Shown here: positions 55,633 through 64,000 of the stretch, piece by piece
How the letters are laid out: every line of letters starts with the position of its first letter
Numbering within the stretch: the first letter of the stretch is position 1
Assembly: GCA_963966185.1 (NCBI GenBank)
Contig: CAWZYM010000409.1
Coordinates: 616,001-680,000, forward strand
Direction: 5' to 3'
Length of the DNA stretch: 64,000 bases
Source: Rhabditoides inermis
Taxonomy: Eukaryota > Nematoda > Chromadorea > Rhabditida > Rhabditidae
Made by a program: the position numbers and the translations under genes
Notes under the pieces: generated by a model
What the model was told of the DNA's origin: nothing
Databases searched by the model: none
What the model saw: only the letters and a program-made list of their open reading frames with translations

Positions 55633-56329
55633 GACATTTTAGGCTCGCCTGTCTGGGCCGAGATCCAGAGGCAGCTGCTACCGGGACAGAAGTGGTGCGA
55701 CGCGCCCGATTTGGTGAACCGGGTGAGTGCGACACACACGTACACTATGAATTGTCTCTCGCTCATCTCTCCTCTCTCTTTGCTACCTTCACGGTTTAAA
55801 AAAAAGCAGTACACACAACGTGAGCGTTTACGTAAAAATGGAATACATAAGAACATGAAGTTATGAAACTGTTTGCAGGTATTCTACCAGAAGATGACAT
55901 CTCTGATGGATGAGGTCATCGAGGAAGGCGGGTTCGGCAAGGTGGCTGCGTACGCGTGGTCGCTTGAATTCCAGGCGAGAGGAATGCCCCACGTTCACTG
56001 CTTGATCACTCTGGAGGTGAGAAAGAATGAAGAGAAAGAGAAAAAGAGACAACAAATGAGTAAAATAAATAGGAGAAAGAGAGTAAAAATAGGAATAAAA
56101 AGAATGTTATAGGAGAGACTGGACACGGTAGAGAAGGTGGACAAGTACGTGCGCGCCACCATCCCGACCGAGGAGGAGGATCCGGAGCTGCGCGAACTGG
56201 TGCTCCAGTTTATGGTGCACAAACCATGCAGCAAGCGGGACAGGAACGGATTTCATCCCAACAAGACTTCCTTTTGTCGGTGAGAGAGAGGAGGGGAGGG
56301 AGGGGGTGGGTGAGAGAGGTAGAGAGAGG

Positions 56330-56365
<36 letters not shown>

Positions 56366-56581
56366 GAGCGAGAGAGATAAAAGAGCGAGGAATAAGAGAT
56401 ACATTTCTTTTTTTAGAGTCGATTCGAAGAACCCGGACGCTCCACTGTGCTCCAAGGGATTTCCCAAGCCGTTCTCTGACTTCACAAGAATGCGCGAGAA
56501 TGGGTACGCAGAGCCGGCGCGTCCGAAAGGAGAGAAGGTGGAGACCACCGGACGGAACAAGTACTGGGTGGACAACAGGTG

Positions 56582-56619
<38 letters not shown>

Positions 56620-56952
56620 ACTTCCTCTCTCTCGTTCTCTTCTTACTCTATTGCATACCCAAGTATGTACTGTATACCGCATACCACATATCTTTCATTT
56701 TAAAGTAATTACATTTTACTTGGATATACCGTATACCCAAGTCTGTACCGTATGCGGTATACCCAAGTACCGTAATATTGAACAAAATATTATGTAAATT
56801 GCTATTGGACGCTACATTTGTGAACAATTTCAGCTGGGTTGTGCCCTACAACGCGTACATCCTGAAGAAGTACCGCAGCCACTGCAATGTGGAGGCGTGT
56901 TCCAGCGTGTATTGCTGCAAATACATGTACAAGTATTTGTTCAAGGTGAGAG

Positions 56953-56990
<38 letters not shown>

Positions 56991-57430
56991 TTAAGGGCTT
57001 TGATCGTGCGCTTTGCGAGCTGATCGACAGCGTTGTCGCCAACGACGGCAGTCACGAGGGACTTCCGGACATGACGACTTTCGATCATGTGAGTCGGGTG
57101 CAAAAAGTGTGATAAAACGAATAAAAGAAAGAAAAAAGAGAGAGAGAGAGAGAGTGTGCGTGTATAGGTGTCTGTCAATAATTACTATTGCAGTGCCTCC
57201 TTTCCGCTTCTCTAGATCTCAATGCAACTCAAAGGAAGCACCTGAACGAGGACGCGCAGAAACTGCTGAAGGAACTCGAGGTGGGGATGAACAGAAAAAA
57301 AAACGAAGAAAAGAGAGAGACAGAGAAAGAGAGAGACAGAGACAGAGACAGAGACAGAGACAGAGACAGAGACAGACAGACAGACAAAGACAGAGAGATA
57401 TAGACACATAAATACAGAAAGATAGAAAGA

Positions 57431-57464
<34 letters not shown>

Positions 57465-58041
57465 ATTCTCACTTCAGTTGCTGGAAGAGCCTCTGCCGCC
57501 CGGTCTGAAGAATGTCGTCATTTTCGACGAGTATGCGCAGTGGACCACTCGCATGCTGATCACTGCCAACCAGGCCATGTGGTCCATTCGAGATCTACCC
57601 ATCTCTCGAGTGAGTGGGGATGTAACATGTCTTATGAAGTTGAAATAGTTTGTTATCATGCGCAATAAGGTGATTTTGGTAATATTTAGATCTCGCACGA
57701 GGTGCGGTTTGCGACGGTGCATCTTCCAAGAAATGCGGCTGTCGTGTACGACAAGGAGGACGACTATGAGGAGGTGAGAAGGAGAGGGACGAAAGGAGGA
57801 AAAGAAAGAGAGAGAGAGAGAAAGGAAGAAAAGGAATATGATGTGCTCTCAGATTCTCGCGGAGATCGACTCGCAGGAGTCTCTGTCGGTGATTGAGGGG
57901 TGGTTGGAGCTGAATGGCAAGGACGAGTTGGCCCACCGCTACACCATCAACGAGGTCATCAAGCATTTCAAGTACGAGAAAAAGAGGTTCGGCTACAAGT
58001 GGTCGCGGAGGACGCGCAAGCAGCGGCTTCATCCGGTGAGT

Positions 58042-58098
<57 letters not shown>

Positions 58099-58900
58099 AA
58101 GGGAGGGAGGAAGAGAGAGAACGAGAGAAAGAAAACGAGAGAGAGAAAACGAGAGAGAGAGAGAAGAAAAAAACAGATAGAGATGAATGGAGAGAAACGA
58201 TAAGGATGAAATATGATATCGTTCAGCCTATTCTCCGTCTGCGACCCGTGGATCCATCCAGGAGAGAGAACTACGCGTTGAGGCTGTTGTTCAGCAACGT
58301 GAGAGGAGCTGATTCATTCAGGAAGCTGGCGACTGTGAGTAGACAGTATACCATTCAACAATAGTAAATGCGCAAAATTCATCAGTGAAGAAATGATATA
58401 AATAAAAATGGAGTGTACCGGAAATAGAAAAAGTAAGAAATCGGTTCAGGTGAACGGCCGTCTGTGCTCGACGTTTGCGGAGGCTGCGGCCGAGCTGAAC
58501 CTGTTGGCGGACGACCTGCAGCTGAGGAAGGCGCTCAGGGAAGTTGCCTCCTCTGACGTGTCGCCGCGCAGAGTGACGCGTTTCTTCGTTCTTCTCCTTG
58601 TTCATGGAGGACCGAGCAAGGTGAGACAAATCTATCCGTTCTTCAGTATCGTTTGCTCTTAAACCTAATATCTATGTATTGTTTAACGGTCATATTACGG
58701 TAATTTACAGTAATCCGCTAAGCCCCACCTTTTTTAATTCAAACTTCACACTCATGTACCGACGTTCCTGTTGTAAAAACATATGGTTGAATTCAGTGGT
58801 AGAATGATGGTTGAATTGAAAAATGACAAAATTGATTATCAGGAAAACATGTATTCAGTTTTTTGTACACAAATCATGTACGATAATATTGAGTTTGCCT

Positions 58901-58947
<47 letters not shown>

Positions 58948-59374
58948 TGATCGATCGATCGATTGATCGATCGATCGATTGATCGACCGATCGATCGATA
59001 TCAGTTGAATTTTATCATGGATAATTGTGTTGTAGGATCTTCCACTCGAGATGTTGGAGGAGAATGCGGACGCCATGTTCCTCCACAGAGCAAAGACGGA
59101 CAGGCAGAGGGCCAGACAAATGCAGATCCTCCTCGCTGCTATTGAGGTAAATACTTTTAGTATATTGTGGAGAATTGCATTGAACTGTTTGAGACTATGC
59201 TGGCGAGACACGACTGCTCAATGGAACAGTTCGGTCTTCCGGAAGCAGACTGGACACTGCTGGACAAGACGGCACAGGACGAGGACGACTTCATCGACGA
59301 CCTCGTCGTGGAGAACGGAAAGACTGTACAGCAACTGGCCAAGGAGACCAAGGTGAGACAGAGAGAGAGAGAAA

Positions 59375-59405
<31 letters not shown>

Positions 59406-59445
59406 TACGGAGAACGAGAGAGAGAGAGGGGGGGGGGCGGAGAAC

Positions 59446-59522
<77 letters not shown>

Positions 59523-59523
59523 T

Positions 59524-59555
<32 letters not shown>

Positions 59556-60199
59556 AAGCAGAGAAAAATAAACAGAGTGCAGAGAAAAAAAGAGACAAAG
59601 ACTGCATGAGGTTCGTACTCTACAGGATATGTTGAACTCCGAGCAGAGGGCCATCTTCAACCGCATTATGAACACAATCCGCGAGGACGAGGAAGAGATG
59701 GATCGGGAGGAGAGTGAGTTTTGCTTCTTGTTCAATATCTAAAGAGTGAGTTTTGCTTCTTGTTTGATATGCTTCTTTTTTTGAAAAAAACCTATTATAA
59801 AAACAGGTCAAACGTGAATTATGGTACTTGGTTATCTAAACTATCAAATGAAATGTTTTGTTAAGGTGTGTAGAAGCCGCAGATTGTGTTGGGTTCCGGC
59901 GGATGCGGCAAGACCACGCTGCTCCGAGCGATCTACTACGCTGTTCTAGATGAGGGCAAGAAGGTGCGTCTCCCTGGCATTCTCAATCCTCTCGCTCATT
60001 CTCTCTCCAATCATATTCTTGTAGGCCACTTGTCTGGCATACACGGGATGTGCAGCTCATCTCCTCCCGGAGGGTCGCACTCTGCACCGACATTTTTGGA
60101 TCAACTCGAAGGCGGATGGAGAGTTGTACTCGAAGATCACTGGCTGGAGTGGAAAGGAGAAAGAGCTCGTCGAGGTTAGCAGCATCACTAAAAAAACGG

Positions 60200-60246
<47 letters not shown>

Positions 60247-61261
60247 GAGGGAGGGAGGGAGAGAGAGAAAGACGGAGGAAGAGAGGAAGAGTGAGAGATG
60301 TGTTTGCAGACGGAGGTGTTCGTGATTGACGAGATGTCTATGCTCGATTGCGAGATCATCGACCTGCTCGACCAGCTTCTGCGCAAGGCCACTGGAATCG
60401 ACGTCTTCTTCGGTGGCAAGAAGGTCATTTTGGTCGGAGACTTCCGACAGGTGAGAAAAAAATTATCGGTGTCATATCATCACGTATACCGATGTTATCA
60501 GCTGATTATCGATCGACGTCCACCACTGACCTATATTTTTGAATCTGACAATACTTGGCTAAGCGGGTACGTGAATATGCGGAATATATGAACATGAACG
60601 GGATGAATAAACGGGATGTGGGTATAAACGGGATATGGGTATACGGTACGTTATACATGTATACGTTACTATGCGTTCTACTGTATTTGGGGTGCGGATA
60701 TACAGTACTTGGTTATACAGGTATACGGTACTTGGATTTACTGCTCTACTTGGGTATACATTATTTGGAAATACTTGTATACGGTACTTGGGTATACTTG
60801 TGTTTATAGTTCATCCGAAAAGATTACCAGCGAAAAGTTGTTTGAAATGACTCTTTTTACCACAACCTTTTCAAAAACAGTAAATGGTAATAATTTTTCG
60901 TGGCGTATTGATAGAAATGAGAAACTCTCAGTGTAACAATGAAAAAGAAATAGAGAGAGAGAGAGAGAGAAACAAAAAAAGGAGAGAGAAGAGTGAGAAA
61001 AGAGCAAGAAGAGAGGTACTGATTACAGACGTTGCCGATCATCAAGGACCTCGAGGGAGACCAGGTGCTGGTCGAGTCTCTCATCAACCATCCGATGTGG
61101 GATGAGGCGGAGAAGACTGTTTTGGAGAGGAACATGCGAGCAGCGGACGACGAGGAATACGCGGCACTGATCAGGCAGATCGGTGATGGAGTCGATACCC
61201 GAGATGGCACTGTGCAAGTGAGTGGATAAGTGAAAGAGAGAGAGAGAGGGGAGAGAGAGAG

Positions 61262-61303
<42 letters not shown>

Positions 61304-61308
61304 CGGAG

Positions 61309-61345
<37 letters not shown>

Positions 61346-61356
61346 GAGAACGAGAA

Positions 61357-61399
<43 letters not shown>

Positions 61400-61405
61400 G
61401 AGAAC

Positions 61406-61436
<31 letters not shown>

Positions 61437-62940
61437 GAGAGAGAGAGGAGAGAGAGAGGAGAGAGAGAGGAGAGAGAGAGAGAAAAGGGGGAGGGAAGGG
61501 ATGCCAGAAAGGACGTGAATTATTTGTAGGTGTGTTCGGAGTGCTTCCCTGTGTTTCTCCCGTCTCCTCAAGATGTCGTCGACTGGACGTTCGATGAGAT
61601 GGAGGTGGAGGAGAAGAGGGTGGACAGTTGCATTCTCGCCTTGACCAACGACCATGTGGAGCAGTACAACCAGTTGGTGGGTAGATATTTGCTTCATTGT
61701 TATCATTTCTTCGATGCCAGGTGCTGGAGAGGATGCCGAGAATCGAGACGGAGGGAAGCTACTCGGAGCATACGTACCTGTCGATTGACTCGCCGGACTC
61801 GACTGGAGGTCTGCAGCTCGCTCCGGAGGACTGCCACAAGCAGTGTCCCACCGGAATGCCGCCCCACGCTCTCCACCTCAAGGTATCTCATTGACAATAG
61901 GTTGAATGAATTATTTTTTTTTTTCCGCTCGGTGCGACGTGCATGTTGATCAAGAACATTGATGTGCGTCGAGGATTGACCAACGGCACGCGGATCATTA
62001 TTCGCAAGATGGTGAGATCTTTCAATAAATTCTTAGTTTTTTTTCCTGCTTTCAGAGGGAACACTCACTGGTCGTGCAGAGGATCAACGAGGGAGACGAG
62101 GAGGAGTTCGAGCTGAGCAAGTGAGTGAGAGGACAGAGAAAGGGAGAAAGAGAGAGAGAGAGAGAGGGGGGGGGGAAGGGAGGGAGGGAGAAAAAGAGAG
62201 AAATAGAGAGAAGGAGTAAAAAAGAGAGATGGGTATGATGGTTTCAGGATGCTGCTCCAGCACTCGGAGACGGGAAAGGCGCTCTTCTCCCGTTTCCAGT
62301 TCCCCATCCGGTTGGCCTTCGCCATCACGATCAACAAGGCGCAGGGAGCCACTCTGGGCAAAGTGAGTCCTTGTCACTAACTATTATAGTTTGTTTTCTT
62401 GTAGGTGGGCCTGATCCTCACCAACCCAGTCTTCAGCCATGGCCAGTTGTTTGTGGCAATGAGCAGGGTGCGCGATCGGAAGTCGATCCGGATCTTCACA
62501 TCCATGCAGGTAGAAAAAAAAACGAGAGAGGCAAGCGCAAGAGGGAGAGAGGGGGGGGGGAGAGAAAGAGAGAGAGAGAGGAAGAGAGAGAGAGAGATAG
62601 AGGTGATAAATTTCAGTCTGTGCCGGCAGACGAGGAGTGTCGCCACGGTCACCGTGCGCCACTCTGTCAGATGCGCAACATCGTGTACCCGAAGGCGATT
62701 GAGGTGATGTTGGGTGAGGGTGAGGGAGGGGTGAGGATGGGAGGAGACGAGGACGAGGACGAGATGGAGGAGGGCGGAGACGCCGGAGAGGGAGAGGGCG
62801 AGGCGCAGGCGATGGAGATGGACGAGTCCGGAGACGAGGACATGGACAGTGAGGGGGAGGAGGAGACGGAGGGGGAGACGGAGGAGGAGAGTGAGAATGA
62901 GAGGGAACTAGAGATGGAGATTGAGAGGGAGTTTGAGTAG
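47819..62940 (+). CDS. Helitron gene 2: Ulp1-like - Rep - Pif1 polyprotein gene
   Basis: I resolve 61 exons from ATG 47819 to TAG 62938-62940, adding up to about 2,397 codons if one extra base is discounted. Exon lengths and phases parallel gene 1 through the protease, linker, Rep and helicase. Order: basic N-terminus (MSNRKHSKRVRR), degenerate Ulp1-like domain, Ulp1-like protease, charged linker, CxxC zinc finger, Helitron core, acidic linker, Rep, Pif1 helicase, and an acidic Glu-rich tail (exon 61). Irregularities: intron 11 has a GC donor (TGG|GCGAGT, 49941); exon 50 ends in phase 1 but exon 51 reads in phase 0 (59713/59874); intron 56 has no AG before exon 57 (TTTTCCG|CTC at 61927). These suggest early decay or assembly errors. 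There is no macro domain. Confidence 0.85.
49109..50608 (+). CDS. Gene 2 exons 8-15: Ulp1-like C48 cysteine protease
   Basis: Exons 49109-49235 (Ser/Pro-rich linker), 49554-49676, 49726-49820, 49865-49940, 50093-50203, 50247-50317, 50378-50473 and 50513-50608. Triad: His in FEHAHFILISYDP, Asp in IRWLDS, Gln and Cys in DCQSDLWSCGFRAFGAF. All residues needed for activity are present and the exons are in phase, unlike gene 1. The likely substrate is a ubiquitin-like modifier or the polyprotein itself; this is inference. Intron 11 uses a GC donor, a rare but functional splice type. Confidence 0.82.
50673..51842 (+). CDS. Gene 2 exons 16-21: charged linker and zinc finger
   Basis: Exons 50673-50894, 50957-51024, 51143-51211, 51378-51446, 51522-51587 and 51653-51842. 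Exons 16-20 are Lys/Arg/Glu-rich (KEKKKRTVENRV, RELTPRQRKDRDAERKRL), including the series of 68-69-bp and 66-bp modules also seen in gene 1. Exon 21 encodes a Cys cluster, EEECEHCGAMYLRGE followed by IKCCMNG, the CxxC...CC pattern found at the start of many Helitron proteins and likely a zinc-binding DNA contact. It continues YKPDDWKERPTEILEILKAP. Gene 1 has lost this cluster. Confidence 0.78.
52010..54956 (+). CDS. Gene 2 exons 22-32: Helitron N-terminal core and acidic linker
   Basis: Exons 52010-52109, 52242-52427, 52518-52691, 52788-52924, 53010-53131, 53333-53422, 53465-53548, 54146-54238, 54309-54415, 54588-54663 and 54803-54956. Exons 22-25 have exactly the lengths of gene 1 exons 28-31 (100, 186, 174, 137). 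The core reads NGKRMFGQIWSGTGQYPEV, RWLVIHTAYRTLKERADP and EGRPVEGPKLTVEYIHSGKS; exons 27-29 are acidic. Exon 25 lacks the MITE and exon 26 lacks the Harbinger found in gene 1, so gene 2 gives the empty-site reference. Confidence 0.85.
53549..54145 (+). repeat. Long intron 28 of gene 2 with degenerate direct repeats
   Basis: Three rough repeats of about 110-130 bp share ACATGAGATxxTAAxTG and a TATCAGGA-like block (near 53740, 53870 and 53945), with GA-rich pieces between them. A shorter repeat, CGCATACTGTACTA, occurs at 54017 and 54047. No gene seen. Confidence 0.5.
55024..59352 (+). CDS. Gene 2 exons 33-49: Rep (HUH, two-tyrosine) endonuclease region
   Basis: Exons 55024-55078, 55162-55290, 55469-55583, 55643-55722, 55879-56016, 56113-56279, 56417-56578, 56834-56945, 56996-57088, 57194-57280, 57478-57609, 57690-57773, 57853-58035, 58227-58334, 58450-58620, 59036-59146 and 59194-59352. 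HUH motif EFQARGMPHVHCLITLE (His-Val-His at 55990-55998); tyrosine motif CKYMYKYLFKG (56916-56945 and on). Conserved leads include KGSPRYMRAQAEKAMAVMNE. The acceptor of exon 49 (TGTTTGAG|ACT) is weak but keeps the frame (TMLARHDCSMEQFGLP). Function as for gene 1. No stops. Confidence 0.9.
56640..56775 (+). repeat. GTATACCCAAGT repeats in intron 39 of gene 2
   Basis: Several imperfect copies of ATACCGTATACCCAAGT. The complementary motif (ACTTGGGTATACGGTA-like) recurs at 60600-60810 in intron 53, so the same simple repeat lies in two introns of the gene in opposite orientation. Confidence 0.7.
58905..59000 (+). repeat. (CT)n followed by (GATC)n in intron 47 of gene 2
   Basis: A CT tract runs directly into imperfect GATCGATCGATTGATC repeats, ending shortly before the acceptor TTGTAG at 59035. 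Confidence 0.9.
59626..62940 (+). CDS. Gene 2 exons 50-61: Pif1-family helicase and acidic tail
   Basis: Exons 59626-59713, 59874-59963, 60025-60174, 60310-60450, 61029-61217, 61530-61676, 61721-61882, 61928-62011, 62056-62120, 62248-62362, 62405-62509 and 62617-62940. Walker A LGSGGCGKTT (59892 on), Walker B VFVIDEMSMLD, LVGDFRQ, LTNDHVEQYNQLV, CMLIKNIDVRRGLTNGT, and FPIRLAFAITINKAQGATLG with GQLFVAMSRVRDR. The C-terminal exon adds about 80 mostly Glu/Asp/Gly residues. Two breaks: a one-base phase mismatch at the exon 50/51 joint, and a missing AG before exon 57. Confidence 0.88.
60590..60815 (+). repeat. GGTATACGGTACTTGG repeats in long intron 53 of gene 2
   Basis: About ten imperfect copies of TATACGGTACTTGG-like sequence in the 578-bp intron 60451-61028, in the opposite orientation to those at 56640-56775. 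Confidence 0.7.
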
Positions 62941-63300
62941 ACTGTTCTGTTGGTTCATGATACTTTAACGAGTTTCATTTGATGCTCAGGAATATGTTTG
63001 TATTTTCAATCACATGCAGAAAGTTCGTTGTTGTTCACATTATTACATAGGTTCTCGATTACTCGTTGTTGTTATTCGCATTGTACCTATATTGTTTCAC
63101 TATTCATCACTATTGTAGACTAAAGCAGGTATGCAGGATAGTCACATTATCATTGATGTTGAAAACTTGAAGATAAATGTACATTACAGATAAGTCTCTG
63201 TATCATTGGAGTTTTTTTTGTTTATTTGTTATACTATTTTTCTCTGATTTTTCTCTAATAAAGCTCAACATTGATACCAGATTTGATGTAATGAAAAGAG
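62941..63300 (+). other. 3' flank of gene 2
   Basis: AT-rich with no further open frame or repeat match; AATAAAG at 63257 could serve as a polyadenylation signal. No hairpin-CTAG terminus is visible downstream within the window. Confidence 0.4.
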
Positions 63301-63558
63301 ACTGTGTCTAAGCGAGAGAGGGGAGGAGAAGCGACGGAGGGAGGGAGAGGGAGAGGGAGAGGGAGAGAGAGAGAGAGGGAGAGAGAGAGCGGAGAGCGGA
63401 GGGAGTCTGTGTCTCAGTTACACCAGTACCCATTACCACGACGGTTGTCATTTCTCCTTCCTCCTTCCCTTTTTCCATGTTTCATGGCATGCGATCTCTT
63501 CTCATCGCACAAACGAAAACAACACAACTCAGAGAAAGAAGAGGAGGAGGGAAGAAGG

Positions 63559-63617
<59 letters not shown>

Positions 63618-63783
63618 GAGAGGGAGGGAGTCTGTGTCTCAGTTACACCAGTACCCATTACCACGACGGTTGTCATTTCTCCTTCCTCCTTCCCTTTTTC
63701 CATGTTTCATGGCATGCGATCTCTTCTCATCGCACAAACGAAAACAACACAACTCAGAGAAAGAAGAGGAGGAGGGAAGAAGG

Positions 63784-63848
<65 letters not shown>

Positions 63849-63965
63849 GAGAGGGAGGGAGTCTGTGTCTCAATTACACCAGTACCCACTACCACGACGG
63901 TTGTCATTTCTAGGGAGGGAGGGAGGGAGGGAGGGAGAGAGAGAGAGAGAGAGGGAGAGAGAGAG
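63301..63965 (+). repeat. Tandem repeat, 225-231-bp unit with (GA)n
   Basis: The marker GTCTGTGTCTCAGTTACACC starts at 63405 and 63630, and a near copy (CAATTACACC) at 63861. Units contain ACCACGACGGTTGTCATTTC, GGCATGCGATCTCTTCTC and a GA tract; the third is truncated after TTGTCATTTC. The minus-strand open frames here are repeat translations. Confidence 0.85.
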
Positions 63966-64000
63966 ATCTTCACGCGCTACCAACTTTCCATCCGTGTCGC
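63966..64000 (+). pseudogene. Fragment of a third Helitron helicase exon at the window edge
   Basis: The last 35 bases read IFTRYQLSIRVA, matching LFTRFQFPIRLA of gene 1 exon 64 and LFSRFQFPIRLA of gene 2 exon 59. They follow a GA tract directly, as an exon border might. The rest lies beyond the window. Confidence 0.6.

Noticed and set aside
19724..62940. Maverick/Polinton as the source of the Ulp1-like protease
   Set aside because: No protein-primed polymerase, integrase, packaging ATPase or capsid frames are seen; Rep-HUH and Pif1 identify Helitrons.

Overview
This 64-kb window comes from the nuclear genome of an animal. It has spliced genes with mostly short introns (GT..TTTCAG type), no bacterial gene layout, and very high repeat content. 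Both large genes have their start codon a few bases after a TTCAG acceptor-like motif, and many introns end in TTTCAG, which fits a nematode with spliced-leader trans-splicing. I hold that host call only loosely. I see no ordinary host gene: almost everything is mobile DNA, mainly Helitrons.

Layout. 1-5073: a large inverted repeat whose arms carry 147/148-bp satellite monomers and huge (TTA)n tracts. 5441-18170: a chain of head-to-tail non-autonomous Helitron-like copies of about 2 kb, each joined to the next at CTAG|TC; two of them hold truncated non-LTR retrotransposons at 7.6-8.9 and 13.1-14.0 kb. 18636-35837: a giant, intron-rich Helitron gene on the + strand (macro domain, degenerate Ulp1-like protease, Ulp1-like protease, basic linker, Rep/HUH, Pif1 helicase). 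It is interrupted by a hAT-type MITE (24147-24511) and a complete PIF/Harbinger transposon (24779-28107) that encodes a MADF protein and a DDE transposase. 36290-45150: more Helitron-like copies, with a second family rich in GTAAACA motifs. 45190-47160: a satellite derived from an exon-intron-exon piece of a Helitron gene. 47819-62940: a second Helitron gene, matching the first almost exon for exon but lacking the macro domain. 63300-64000: a simple tandem repeat, then an exon fragment of a third Helitron helicase at the window edge.

How the parts work together. In Helitrons the Rep (HUH, two tyrosines) domain nicks and joins single-stranded DNA and the Pif1-family helicase unwinds it. The non-autonomous copies have Helitron-like ends, 5' TC and a GC-rich hairpin before CTAG, and could be mobilised by such proteins. 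The Ulp1-like (C48) cysteine protease and the macro (ADP-ribose-binding) domain are accessory modules; a macro domain on a Helitron polyprotein is the most unusual feature here. The first gene carries several inactivating changes in its 5' half, yet its 34 exons from the acidic linker through Rep to the helicase stay open and in phase. The second gene is nearly intact, with one single-base frame slip just before the Walker A exon and one lost 3' splice site.

Domain calls come from reading translations and comparing the two paralogous genes with each other. No database search was run.
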